From Sinohyriopsis cumingii (taxonomy: Eukaryota > Mollusca > Bivalvia > Unionida > Unionidae): a stretch of 64,000 bases of DNA. A model generated the notes under the pieces. It ran no database searches and was not told the DNA's origin. It saw only the letters and a list, made by a program, of their open reading frames with translations. Where the stretch lies: positions 152,804,053 to 152,868,052 of the forward strand of contig CM068825.1 of the NCBI GenBank assembly GCA_028554795.2, in the 5' to 3' direction. Below, piece by piece: positions 53,574 through 62,186 of this stretch. Each line of letters starts with the position of its first letter. Position 1 is the stretch's first letter. A program made the position numbers and the translations under genes.

Positions 53574-53946
53574 TAATAACATGAAATTGATCTTACCTCG
53601 ATCATGACCAAAATCAACATCAACGCGCGGACCTAAAAGAAACACTCGCTCACTTTTTTATGCTACCCATTACTATTTTAAAATTTTTTTATAAATCACT
53701 TCAATTGACTATCCACATACGCAAAGCAATCCAATTCAATCTAACCTAAAATATATACCTCTAACAGCCAAAAAACTAACATCATTTTAATCTACTATCC
53801 ACACCAACCTATTTTATCACTTTCAAACTCACAAACACACAAACTCATACCCTCACATTTTTTAAGAAAGAGTTAGTGTTTATTTTCACACTACTTTACC
53901 TACACATTGGCAAATTAATAGTTATTTCTTTTCTAGAGTATTGGGT

Positions 53947-53962
53947 AGCCCTGAAAAGGGCT
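53947..53962 (-). terminator. Histone-type 3' stem-loop after the Gln-rich gene of C
   Basis: AGCCCTTTTCAGGGCT followed by ACCCA and TAGAAAAGAAATAA; 30 nt after the stop at 53,992. A minus-strand AATAAA lies ~75 nt further on. Confidence 0.9.
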
Positions 53963-53991
53963 GTTTTTTTGTTTTGCTATGGCATTCTTTT

Positions 53992-54351
53992 TTAGTTTCT
54001 AAGAATGCGATGTCCTCTGAGGATAGACTTTCTGGCAATAGGTCTGCTTCTTCGGAAAGAGAAGAAGAATTCTTTGGTGTCGATACGACAATCGACAAAG
54101 CCTCTGTCAGCTTCAGGTTGCTGCTGCTGTTGCTGTTGTTGCTGCTGTTGCTGCTGTCTCTGAAGTCTGTACTTCTCTGTCCATTCTTCTTTCTCCCTGT
54201 TCATTTCTTCTCTGAAGAGCTCTTCTATCAGGTCTTCAGTGATTTTTAACATTCTCACATTCTCTATTTCTTCTGGCTTCGGTATCAGACTGTGTCTGAC
54301 CCTATGCAAATTCACGTAGGCTTCGTTGAGCTTAGCTAGTTTGGAGCACAT
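53992..54351 (-). CDS. Small Gln-rich helical protein (end-gene family), element C
   Basis: 119 codons from ATG 54,351. Nearly identical to the B protein at 18,086-18,442 except for an uninterrupted, slightly longer polyQ run. Upstream box at 54,416-54,443. The strong conservation contrasts with the divergence of the neighbouring end gene. Confidence 0.75.
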   Translation of the reverse strand: MCSKLAKLNEAYVNLHRVRHSLIPKPEEIENVRMLKITEDLIEELFREEMNREKEEWTEKYRLQRQQQQQQQQQQQQQPEADRGFVDCRIDTKEFFFSFRRSRPIARKSILRGHRILRN

Positions 54352-54415
54352 CTTCTTAGGAGGATGAGTCGACAATGGATGGCTAGACTGGGAACAACCC
54401 GGTTCTTAAAGTTAA

Positions 54416-54443
54416 AGCGCGGACGTGAAGGAAAACATCCCCA
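54416..54443 (-). promoter_or_regulatory. Conserved end-gene upstream box
   Basis: GGGGATGTTTTCCTTCACG then TCCGCGCT on the minus strand, with a TATA-like CTTTAAGAA just downstream. Same as 18,507-18,534. Confidence 0.7.
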
Positions 54444-54559
54444 CACGGTTTTCGAGCCACAACGTTCATGAGAGGGATAGTAAGAAATGAAAGAGCATCA
54501 ATCCAACATTCTTCTAGCTAAACAAAAGACAAAGGCATTTTTTTCTAAACACAACATTT

Positions 54560-54565
54560 TTTATT
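54560..54565 (-). terminator. Poly(A) signal AATAAA at the end of the C virion block
   Basis: Minus-strand AATAAA about 100 nt after the protease stop. The virion block therefore uses ordinary polyadenylation, unlike the end genes. Confidence 0.65.
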
Positions 54566-54665
54566 CAAAAATCACTTAACACTAAACATCAACATTTTTA
54601 ACAATAATATAACACTATAACATCAAACAATTTTTTTCTAATCACATACAATTTTTTCTCAATTC

Positions 54666-55232
54666 TCAATCTACTTTGAACAGGGATTGACAACGTTGTG
54701 AATGAAATTGTGATTTCCACTGTTGGAAATCATTAGGCCATTGATGGACACTACGTTTCCTAGCTTGAGACAAAAGATAAGCATAATGGTCACAAAACCA
54801 TCGATCTACTTTCACATCGTTTCTAGCAGAAGAACGAGGATCGAAATGAGTCACTAAATGTTCTAAGGAATAGCCCAGGCTGCGATGATGCAGAAAATAC
54901 ACACAGTATTGTCCACACACCAAGGAATCTGTGCCTTGTAATTTCACGTTATTGAATCGGGTGGTTTGAGCATTTCTTCTCATAAAGTCGATGATATCGT
55001 CTTCCAAAGGAGGCAATCCGTACGAATCGAAATATTCCACACAGCCTTCTTGAGGAAAGTAGACGGCTACCCAGTGGGTTCCTGGGAGATGACTGTCGTC
55101 CGTGTTGATCACGTAAGCTTGATGGTCTTGAGGTTTGCGATGAGGGAGTTCATCTTTAGCACAGACGACAGGATTCCAAGAAGCCGTATACGAACTGTGG
55201 TTCAAAAGGTAATAAAGTTCCCAGGTATCCAT
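54666..55232 (-). CDS. Adenain-like maturation cysteine protease, element C
   Basis: 188 codons. The putative triad is H53 (GTHWVAVYF), D69 (VEYFDSYGLPP) and C106 (SLVCGQYCVYFL), with Q99 seven residues before the Cys as in adenovirus protease. Length is close to the ~200 aa of adenain. It would cleave capsid and core precursors. Absent from B because of a deletion. Confidence 0.9.
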   Translation of the reverse strand: MDTWELYYLLNHSSYTASWNPVVCAKDELPHRKPQDHQAYVINTDDSHLPGTHWVAVYFPQEGCVEYFDSYGLPPLEDDIIDFMRRNAQTTRFNNVKLQGTDSLVCGQYCVYFLHHRSLGYSLEHLVTHFDPRSSARNDVKVDRWFCDHYAYLLSQARKRSVHQWPNDFQQWKSQFHSQRCQSLFKVD

Positions 55233-55253
55233 TGTTTTGTGTTTTCTTCTTCT

Positions 55254-55736
55254 TCACAGGTAATAATAAGTCGTCAATTCGATCCTGACTTTTTGCTTGA
55301 AAATGTCTGACGAATAAACGGTTATTCGTTCTGTTTCCTCACTCTGATTCAGGAGAGCTTCGATACGATGGATCTCTTGAGTGGTTAATGGTGGACAAGA
55401 ATGTTCACGCAAGTCTTTATACCACTGGTGCAACACGTCTTTGTTCGAGATGAGACTCCAAGCTTCGTCCAGATACTCGTCCAATTTTTCTTCTTGACTT
55501 AACATTAGGCATTTATCGTGTTGAATTTGACTGGGATGATCGTTTTGACATCCATAGCAATTTTTCTTGATCAATTCCGTCATTTTATCGACCAAGTGTT
55601 TGGCAAAACAGGAGACTAAATGGGCTTCTTGTTCTGGCCATCTCGACTTCATTATGATTACTTCTTCTTCCACAGTCTCCTCACATTTCATGTCCAAAGT
55701 TTCTCCACTAGGTAAAGAGGGATAACAGTCTTCCAT
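55254..55736 (-). CDS. Cys-rich Polinton protein of unknown function, element C
   Basis: 160 codons, starting MEDCYPSLPSGETLDM. The central NCYGCQNDHPSQIQHDKCLM motif recurs as a hallmark of a widespread, uncharacterised Polinton protein. The remainder is helical. B keeps only the first ~13 codons at 18,830-18,869. It lies between the capsid and protease genes, so a virion-assembly role is possible. Confidence 0.7.
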   Translation of the reverse strand: MEDCYPSLPSGETLDMKCEETVEEEVIIMKSRWPEQEAHLVSCFAKHLVDKMTELIKKNCYGCQNDHPSQIQHDKCLMLSQEEKLDEYLDEAWSLISNKDVLHQWYKDLREHSCPPLTTQEIHRIEALLNQSEETERITVYSSDIFKQKVRIELTTYYYL

Positions 55737-55741
55737 GACTT

Positions 55742-57061
55742 CTAGTAATCTAGAATGACTTCTCTCAAACTGTTGATTTCTATGGTATTGTCAAATTCTG
55801 CATACAGGATTACGTTCACCGTTACATCAGGGGGTGGGTTTGCAAACTGAATTTCCACACGAATCTGGCCTGATTTTATAGGGTGGAAATGTCCCTCGTC
55901 GCTGCCTTGGTCTGGAGTGAAATCGAAAGCCCACAAAGCATAGCCTCCTGCATAATCCTCGTACGTAATGCCGTGACTGGTGTTGGTTCCTAACTGTCCG
56001 GTGGCTTCGTACAGGGACAAGTACGATCTCAAGTAATTCTTCTCGGGGTCAAATTTAGGCTCGAAAGGTCGGGTACACAAGGTCTTGCCATCGCGACTGA
56101 CTTCGATCTTGGACACGCCAAAGTGTCGAAAGTTGAAAGGATTTTTATCGACAGTTCCGTTGAAGGCTGTATTCTCGACGATACCAAGGATCAAACGTTT
56201 GGGTAGCTGTCCTTGGAACAGATGATCTTCAATCATGGATCGCTGTCCCCTAGGAATGGTGAAGGTTTTCACTTCCACTCGTCGGATCGGATACTTGGCG
56301 GTCGTTCTGCTCAACGTCTGACTGATGTCGTTACCTACTTTAGGTAACACTTCCACACGTCGCACGTAGAGTCTGGCTTCTTGGATGACAGTTTTGTAAT
56401 CGTTAGTATTAGACAACAGATGGAAAGCGGCACTGCTGCGATTCAGTCTCAAGCGGACATCCACTCCGTTCAGCAAATATTTCTCTTGCAACCACATGTC
56501 CAAATGTAAACGATCCATCAGTTCTAAACTACGACTTAGTGCAATTTTCTTTCTTCGTTCTATAAATCCCGATAAATTTTGAGCATCCCCATCAATTGTA
56601 GTGCTGTCGAACTTTGCACCTAATGCGTCAGGCTTCCATACCACGCAAGCATCCAGATGAGTGTTTTTGGCTTCTTTTCCGTACGTCAAGAGATTTTCCA
56701 GGTACGCTCGGTAAGGGTAAGTATCCATGCTGCTGCTGACAAGTTTGTTGTTCAAGTACAAGTCCACTCCACTGAACAAGGAATGCATGAAATTGTTGAC
56801 GGGAGCTACTCTGGACGTATCAATGAGAGGGTCACCGTCCACTTCGGTTACTTTGACTTTCAAGTACAAATAACTGCTATTCAGATCGATGTAATCTTCG
56901 GGCTGTCCTTTGATTTCAAACTCGATGGGAGCGGAATCGGTCAATGAGGAGACGGGATGAAATTCCACCCACTGGGATTCTTGCATGGTCATCATGGTGG
57001 GGGGCATGGCAAACAGGTCCAGTTCCGTCTTGGAACAAGCGCAAGACTCTCGGTGCATCAT
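55742..57061 (-). CDS. Major capsid protein (double jelly-roll hexon), element C
   Basis: 439 codons from ATG 57,061; the longer frame begins with TTG. Same landmarks as the B hexon (CACSKTELDLFAMPP, WVEFHPVSSLTD, NNFMHSLFSGVDLYLNNK). Differences cluster in the segment after YLYLKVK and around residues 140-170. Intact. Confidence 0.92.
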   Translation of the reverse strand: MMHRESCACSKTELDLFAMPPTMMTMQESQWVEFHPVSSLTDSAPIEFEIKGQPEDYIDLNSSYLYLKVKVTEVDGDPLIDTSRVAPVNNFMHSLFSGVDLYLNNKLVSSSMDTYPYRAYLENLLTYGKEAKNTHLDACVVWKPDALGAKFDSTTIDGDAQNLSGFIERRKKIALSRSLELMDRLHLDMWLQEKYLLNGVDVRLRLNRSSAAFHLLSNTNDYKTVIQEARLYVRRVEVLPKVGNDISQTLSRTTAKYPIRRVEVKTFTIPRGQRSMIEDHLFQGQLPKRLILGIVENTAFNGTVDKNPFNFRHFGVSKIEVSRDGKTLCTRPFEPKFDPEKNYLRSYLSLYEATGQLGTNTSHGITYEDYAGGYALWAFDFTPDQGSDEGHFHPIKSGQIRVEIQFANPPPDVTVNVILYAEFDNTIEINSLREVILDY

Positions 57062-57078
57062 TTTTTTGTTGCTGTGTC

Positions 57079-57495
57079 TCAATAATCGAAAACGTCTAAG
57101 TCTCGAACGGTTCTTCTTTTCTTGGCCTTTCTAGCTTGAAGTCTGGTGAAAGGGTGTTTTCTTCGTCGTCTCTTTCTGCCTTGTCCTTGCTGAATGCCTG
57201 ATTCGGTAGCGTGCAGGGCATTTATAGGTGTGTCTCGTCGGCCCAAAATGTCTTTGCCCGTTTGCAGCAAGACATTTTTGCCTGCCCTCATGAAGGCTTC
57301 TTTAGGGTTTTGTTTGTCGATGATGACATTTTGGAGAAATTCTTTGCCTTGCGTCAGTGCCGCATCTTTCAAGGCGTGCAATCCGCGTGTCACCATCGGT
57401 TTCAACACCGGGGCCACCGAACGAAAGGCCGATTTTAACATGTCTCCTAAACCGTGTCCTCGCTGTCGTGCCACCCCTTGGTACACTGGATACAT
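57079..57495 (-). CDS. Basic core / minor virion protein, element C
   Basis: 138 codons, over 95% identical to 20,204-20,620. GHGLGDML N-terminal motif and a highly basic tail (GRKRRRRKHPF). Located between penton and hexon genes. Confidence 0.75.
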   Translation of the reverse strand: MYPVYQGVARQRGHGLGDMLKSAFRSVAPVLKPMVTRGLHALKDAALTQGKEFLQNVIIDKQNPKEAFMRAGKNVLLQTGKDILGRRDTPINALHATESGIQQGQGRKRRRRKHPFTRLQARKAKKRRTVRDLDVFDY

Positions 57496-57502
57496 GACTT
57501 AC

Positions 57503-58420
57503 TTACGAATCGTGAGAAAACCGTTTTCGAAAATGGAGTTTCACCGTGACTTTTCCTTTGGTGAATGAAATATTTTGTCCCAAATCTCCTTTTATAGCAA
57601 TGTTGACCGTGTCCAAATACGACTTGCTGACGGGTAAATAATGAGGATGGACAAATTCGCGGTGGACGTGGTAAGTGTTTCCACCTTCCTGGTCACTGGT
57701 CGTGGTACTATCCACTTTGAAAGGAATGACACGCAGTAATGGCACAGAGGTGTGTCCCACTACGTTGTATTCCACCACATCGGAGTACACAAACATCAAA
57801 TTCAGTCCTTGGTTCAGTTCTACCGGTTTTCCAAAAGCTCTGTAAAAATCCATATTATTGTTGATCTTGGGGCTCCAATTGTTTGCGACCATTGTTGGAT
57901 GTCCACCCAAAATTTCAAACAAACTACCATTGAACCTGAAGGACAACAGTTGAGTATCCTGAAATTTCATCAGTAAGCGACGAGCCACTTTATGGTACTC
58001 CAGGGTGACACTTTTTTTGACTCTGTTCAGGGCTTTGCCAAAGGCCAACTCGAACCTGTCCTCAATAGTGTCCACCAAATGTTCACCACTAAAATAATAA
58101 CCTGAAGGAATTTTCAAGGTGTAGATAATGAAGGCTGGATTGCTGGCTGCTCTTGTGTCCCCTGAAAACCCGATGTCATTCATGTAGTTTTGTAATTGTT
58201 CGTTCAGGATTTCCACCTCAAAATAGTTTTGCTTTTCGGTGATGTTTTGGATTTGTGTAGGGTGAATCATTTCTACTAAAGCCACTTCCCAATGGGCTTC
58301 GTGATCTAAGGGGATGGCTTGAGGTAATTTGGCCGTGTAACAGCACAACGTGTTGTTGGGAAACACCTCCATGGAACTATCACTGGGTAAGGTTAAGTAA
58401 AATTGGTTTTCGTGACTCAT
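57503..58420 (-). CDS. Penton-like minor capsid protein, element C
   Basis: 305 codons. Its first ~50 and last ~110 residues match the B protein almost exactly. The middle (about 55-195) is different in sequence but has the same length and keeps SGYYFSGEHLV and YHKVARRLLMKF. The start overlaps the membrane-protein stop as ATGA. Confidence 0.8.
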   Translation of the reverse strand: MSHENQFYLTLPSDSSMEVFPNNTLCCYTAKLPQAIPLDHEAHWEVALVEMIHPTQIQNITEKQNYFEVEILNEQLQNYMNDIGFSGDTRAASNPAFIIYTLKIPSGYYFSGEHLVDTIEDRFELAFGKALNRVKKSVTLEYHKVARRLLMKFQDTQLLSFRFNGSLFEILGGHPTMVANNWSPKINNNMDFYRAFGKPVELNQGLNLMFVYSDVVEYNVVGHTSVPLLRVIPFKVDSTTTSDQEGGNTYHVHREFVHPHYLPVSKSYLDTVNIAIKGDLGQNISFTKGKVTVKLHFRKRFSHDS

Positions 58421-58842
58421 AATTCCAGAGTTCTGTGGCTGTCCGAGGGGATATTACTGGATGTCAGAGGCGTGTCTCCGCCCAAAATGGGGTTCTGGTT
58501 GTGGTTGTTGGAGTGGTGACTGGCACTGACACTGGACACAACGTTCCCGTTCGAGGAGAATTTCAGGGAGGGATTGGGAAGCAGGTAACCGATGCAACTG
58601 CTCAATAAAATGGTCCACAATTGTTTGTCTCCTTGTTGCAAACTCAAATTGGCGATGGCTGCCCCGATGACACAATACACCACGAAGATTTGGCAGAAAA
58701 AGACGATTTGCGTTTTAGGCACACGTTCTCCACACCACACCCACAAGGGTTGTTTTTGTAAATCTTGCACAGAAGAACTAGGGGAAGAAGGAGTGGTCGA
58801 CGTAGCTGCGTCTGTTGCTGTGTGAAAGGGCATGATGGTCAC
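58417..58842 (-). CDS. Membrane protein with two hydrophobic segments, element C
   Basis: 141 codons. Same CGERVPKTQIVFFCQ and LLSSCIGYLLPNP landmarks as the B copy, with small indels only in the Ser/Asn-rich ends. Overlaps both neighbours by 4 bp. Confidence 0.7.
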   Translation of the reverse strand: MTIMPFHTATDAATSTTPSSPSSSVQDLQKQPLWVWCGERVPKTQIVFFCQIFVVYCVIGAAIANLSLQQGDKQLWTILLSSCIGYLLPNPSLKFSSNGNVVSSVSASHHSNNHNQNPILGGDTPLTSSNIPSDSHRTLEL

Positions 58843-59951
58843 TTCTTCTTTTTATAGTCGATGACTTGCGAAGCGTCGATCCAAGAATCGAAACTGGGTG
58901 GATATCCTTTCCAACGCACTTTGACTTCTTTGACACGTCGTTTGCCCACTTTACGGGTTCTGCGTTCGAGAATGCTTTCGATGTCGTACACGTCGTCTTC
59001 TTTTTTGGTGACACGTTGTAACTCGGGCAAATAAAACGTTCCTTTGAGTACTTCTCCGTTCATGTCTTCCAATTTATAGACGGCAGGATGACGGCCATGT
59101 ACTCGTCCAGTGACGCGAAACAATTCGGTCGTCCAGTTAGGTAAGTAACCTTTGTCGAAAGTGCGTTTGGTTTTGCCAATGCGCACCCAATCTCCTACGG
59201 CCAACTCTCCACTTTTCTTGGGGACAGCCCTCGTCGGGGACGTACCGAACAGGCGCTCGAACACCAGCACTTCGTTGTCGGGAGTCACGTCTTGCGGGGC
59301 ACGTCCGATGCTTCGATGGTAAGATTGGTTGTACGCTTGCACCAGGTGCGGTAAGATGTCGATGTACTTCAGAGTGTGGTGATGCGTAAAATATTTCCAC
59401 ATGCGTTCTTTCAAAGTGCGTTGAAAACGTTCCACGATGCTGGCTTTGGTTTCGGGATTCTCGGTGGTAAAAAAATGAATGTCACGTTTCTTTAATTCTT
59501 TTTGGAAAGCTTGGTTCAGAAATTCGGTACCTTTGTCCGTTTGCCATCGAAGAGGGTGACGACCACTTTGTTTCAACACCCGTTGCAGGGCTCGCACTAA
59601 CTCGCTGCTCGATTTGGAAGTCAAGGGCACGACCCAGGCAAATTTGGAAAAGACGTCGATGACACAAAACAAATATTTGTAGCCACGATTGTAGCTGGCC
59701 AAATGAGAGACATCGGCTAAATCGGCTTGCCATTGATGATCGATGCCGTCCACTCGGGTGCGACTTCTGGCAAACTTGCGTCGAATGGGTTTGTGTAAAG
59801 TGTAGGTAGCTTGTTCTTGTAACCATCGTTGCACTTGAGGTAAACGGAGACTTTTCAGTCGCGTTTTGGCAGCACGATACAATTTTTGAACTCCTGCGTA
59901 ACCTGCAGGATGCGAGGGATCGTAGTAAATGCTGGCTAAGACTTTTTCCAT
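58839..59951 (-). CDS. Retroviral-type DDE integrase with chromodomain, element C
   Basis: 370 codons from ATG 59,951. D77, D139 and E174 are kept with the D,D-34-E spacing, and the chromodomain (DVYDIESILERRTRK, VRWKGYPPSFDSWID) is intact. Only scattered differences from B. Confidence 0.95.
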   Translation of the reverse strand: MEKVLASIYYDPSHPAGYAGVQKLYRAAKTRLKSLRLPQVQRWLQEQATYTLHKPIRRKFARSRTRVDGIDHQWQADLADVSHLASYNRGYKYLFCVIDVFSKFAWVVPLTSKSSSELVRALQRVLKQSGRHPLRWQTDKGTEFLNQAFQKELKKRDIHFFTTENPETKASIVERFQRTLKERMWKYFTHHHTLKYIDILPHLVQAYNQSYHRSIGRAPQDVTPDNEVLVFERLFGTSPTRAVPKKSGELAVGDWVRIGKTKRTFDKGYLPNWTTELFRVTGRVHGRHPAVYKLEDMNGEVLKGTFYLPELQRVTKKEDDVYDIESILERRTRKVGKRRVKEVKVRWKGYPPSFDSWIDASQVIDYKKKK

Positions 59952-59971
59952 TTTTTGTGTTGGTTGGTGTG

Positions 59972-60688
59972 TTAATAAGTCACCCACTCTTCGGTGATGC
60001 TACTTTGGGTGGGTCGAAATGGTGGTTTGGAAACGGATTTACGTGTCCGATGGGCTACGGGAGTAGAAGTCGAAGGTAGTGGTGGTGGTGGTGGTGGAGG
60101 TGGCAATGGAATGGCTTTGGTTTTCTTTTCTTTTTTCGCTTCTGGTTTCCCTTCTTTCTTTTTCACTTCTGTCGAAGGAGGCGTGGACATCATCTTTTTA
60201 ACCCAAGCTTTCATTTCTTCTCGTTGGGGTGTGGGGGACGGGGTCAACAAGGATGCTGCAATCTTACTCGAAATGGGAGCTGCTGACGGTGTTTGAAACA
60301 CTTCGCGCGTCTCTTCTTCCTCAGGTCTTTGTGGGGTAGCATCTCTGGTGACGGTTGGGGATGACAGTAGTGGTGGTGGTGGTGGTAATGATGATGATGG
60401 TGCTGGACTTTTCATCAAGGTCTTAAAATCTTTTAGAGTGGGTAAAGCTGTTTCGTCTAAAGCTTTCTGGTGAAAGAGTTGCAGTCTTTGCAAGAGTTGA
60501 CCGTACTTTTGCGATTTTTCTGTTTCGGACAAATCTTGGCGATCCATCAAGGATTGCAATTCGTGTTGTAACTGGGACATCTCGCTCAAATTGGGATTGG
60601 GAGGTAAATGCGGGGTGCGTTGTTCTTGCCACCGATGGTATTCCATCCATCGTTTGTAAGGCACTAAAGCTAGTTTTCGTCCTTCCAT
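59972..60688 (-). CDS. Pro/Lys-rich virion-associated protein, element C
   Basis: 238 codons, uninterrupted. MEGRKLALVPYKRWMEYHRW start, Gln-rich coiled coil to about residue 95, then Pro-rich, Lys/Glu-rich and polyproline parts, ending ITEEWVTY. It shows that the B copy has lost part of the Pro region and gained a TGA. Function unknown. Confidence 0.7.
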   Translation of the reverse strand: MEGRKLALVPYKRWMEYHRWQEQRTPHLPPNPNLSEMSQLQHELQSLMDRQDLSETEKSQKYGQLLQRLQLFHQKALDETALPTLKDFKTLMKSPAPSSSLPPPPPLLSSPTVTRDATPQRPEEEETREVFQTPSAAPISSKIAASLLTPSPTPQREEMKAWVKKMMSTPPSTEVKKKEGKPEAKKEKKTKAIPLPPPPPPPPLPSTSTPVAHRTRKSVSKPPFRPTQSSITEEWVTY

Positions 60689-60736
60689 GGGTTGTCAGGG
60701 GTCGATTCTGAGATCTTGGGACTTCCGAGGGTCTTT

Positions 60737-61123
60737 TTATCTTGCTCCCACCAGTCCTCCCAACATGGTTCCCAAGACTCCTTTCAGTATGGGGCCTAAC
60801 AAGAGAGGTAAAATACCTCCACGTTGGACCAACATCTTCTTTTTTTGACGAATGGGAATTTTCTTTTGAACCATTTTCCGAAGAACGTGACGATGTTTGC
60901 CTAAGCATTGTTTCTGGTGTTTGGACAAAGGGATCGTGCCTTTCAAGACGTTCAAACAACATTCGCACACGGTATCGATGACCTCTTTGGAGGCCGTTTG
61001 AATGAGTTTTTTTCGTAGGGGTGGAGAAGCTTTGGACAGGACAGATAACATGTCCCCATGTTTGGCTAAACGTGGTGGCAGTCCTTTCCTTTTCTTTCCT
61101 TGGGGTTTTCTGGAGGGTGACAT
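60737..61123 (-). CDS. Basic protein with hydrophobic Gly-rich tail, element C
   Basis: 128 codons from ATG 61,123; an in-frame ATG at 61,204 overlaps the upstream gene and lies at the TATA box (about 61,184-61,194), so it is unlikely to be used. Same VCECCLNVLKGTIPL and RGGILPLLLGPIL segments as in B. Confidence 0.7.
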   Translation of the reverse strand: MSPSRKPQGKKRKGLPPRLAKHGDMLSVLSKASPPLRKKLIQTASKEVIDTVCECCLNVLKGTIPLSKHQKQCLGKHRHVLRKMVQKKIPIRQKKKMLVQRGGILPLLLGPILKGVLGTMLGGLVGAR

Positions 61124-61182
61124 CTTTGAGTCTTTAGGAGCACCAAAAAAACACTGATATCCTACTTGGTCACAGGCCTTTT

Positions 61183-62130
61183 TTATACTGGAACGCGTCG
61201 CCATTGATTGTCTTTACGTCGTATCAGTTTGAGGACAGGCATGACACGTCGTGCAGGGGTACGTAACGGACTAAATCGAGCCAGTTCTTGCTTGGACAAA
61301 TCCAGTAAACTTTGTAACATGCCCGATCTTTCATGGACTTTGATTTTGGGAGAAGGTACTTTGTGAGCAGCAGCCACTGCCGCTAAATGGGAAGGTCCTG
61401 CCACTGGGGAAGTTCTTTTGGGGGTCATCAACGGAGAAGTTCTTGGTGTAATCAACGTCTCCAAGTACTCTTCAGTTCCTGGTGACATCAACGGAGAAGT
61501 GGACAAACGTGAGGCTGCCGGAGACGCTGTGGCAGGTCGTGGTTTGCGAGTGTAAGGCTGCGTCCTGGCCGAAGTGCCTCTCTTGCGACTAGTTTTCTTC
61601 TGTGGACTTTTCTTTTTCTGAGGACTTTTTCTCTGTTTCTTTTTCTGGGGGCTTCTTTTCTTTTTCCGGGGTGATGGTGGTGGTGTCTGGTAAGAGGAGG
61701 GTCCCGCCACTGGAGAAGTTCTTCTCTTTGGGGACCTGGTCTTTTTCTTCTTGGGGCTTCGTTGAACTTTTGTCTTAGGGATAACTTTGGGGGCATTAGG
61801 ATCCCATCTTAAGAGTGAGCGAATGATGACCCCTCCTAGAGTACCGCTCCCTCCAGGTTTCAAAATGATTTGTTTTTTGGTTTGAGTGTCGATGCGGGGA
61901 TCGGCCAGTTGGACCAAAGCGACTTTGTTTCGATCGAAAAAGCGTTGGGTTTGATGAGGAATCTGAATGATTCCTTGGAGTAATTGACGTGCCGTCACCG
62001 TGAACCATCGTAAGACTTCTTTGAGGCTAGCTTCTAAGACACGAGCTCGTGTTTGTGGATCTTTTTCTCGACTGATGCCATACAAGGCACGAATCAATTT
62101 GACGGGAAGATGCGACTGAAGGGACGTCAT
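61183..62130 (-). CDS. Basic Ser/Pro/Lys-rich protein, element C
   Basis: 315 codons from ATG 62,130 (MTSLQSHLPVKLIRALYG), placed ~45 nt after TATAAAAA; the longer frame to 62,367 is the shadow of the ATPase gene. N-terminal helical domain with GGSGTLGG, then repeated KKKRSPQKKK and TPRTSPLMTPKR stretches and a helical C-terminus (LQSLLDLSKQELARFSPLRT). Probably DNA-binding; role unproven. Confidence 0.75.
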   Translation of the reverse strand: MTSLQSHLPVKLIRALYGISREKDPQTRARVLEASLKEVLRWFTVTARQLLQGIIQIPHQTQRFFDRNKVALVQLADPRIDTQTKKQIILKPGGSGTLGGVIIRSLLRWDPNAPKVIPKTKVQRSPKKKKTRSPKRRTSPVAGPSSYQTPPPSPRKKKRSPQKKKQRKSPQKKKSPQKKTSRKRGTSARTQPYTRKPRPATASPAASRLSTSPLMSPGTEEYLETLITPRTSPLMTPKRTSPVAGPSHLAAVAAAHKVPSPKIKVHERSGMLQSLLDLSKQELARFSPLRTPARRVMPVLKLIRRKDNQWRRVPV

Positions 62131-62186
62131 GTTCGCACTGAGTGTGAGACAGACGAAAAAGGGTCTGAGGTTTTTATAGATTTTTT

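Noticed and set aside
17159-54249. Plus-strand ORFs beginning with a Gly-Ser-Pro-Glu-Lys-Gly-Cys motif at 17,159, 18,032, 53,005 and 53,941
   Set aside because: The shared motif is the antisense reading of the histone-type stem-loops; the frames run opposite to the real genes.
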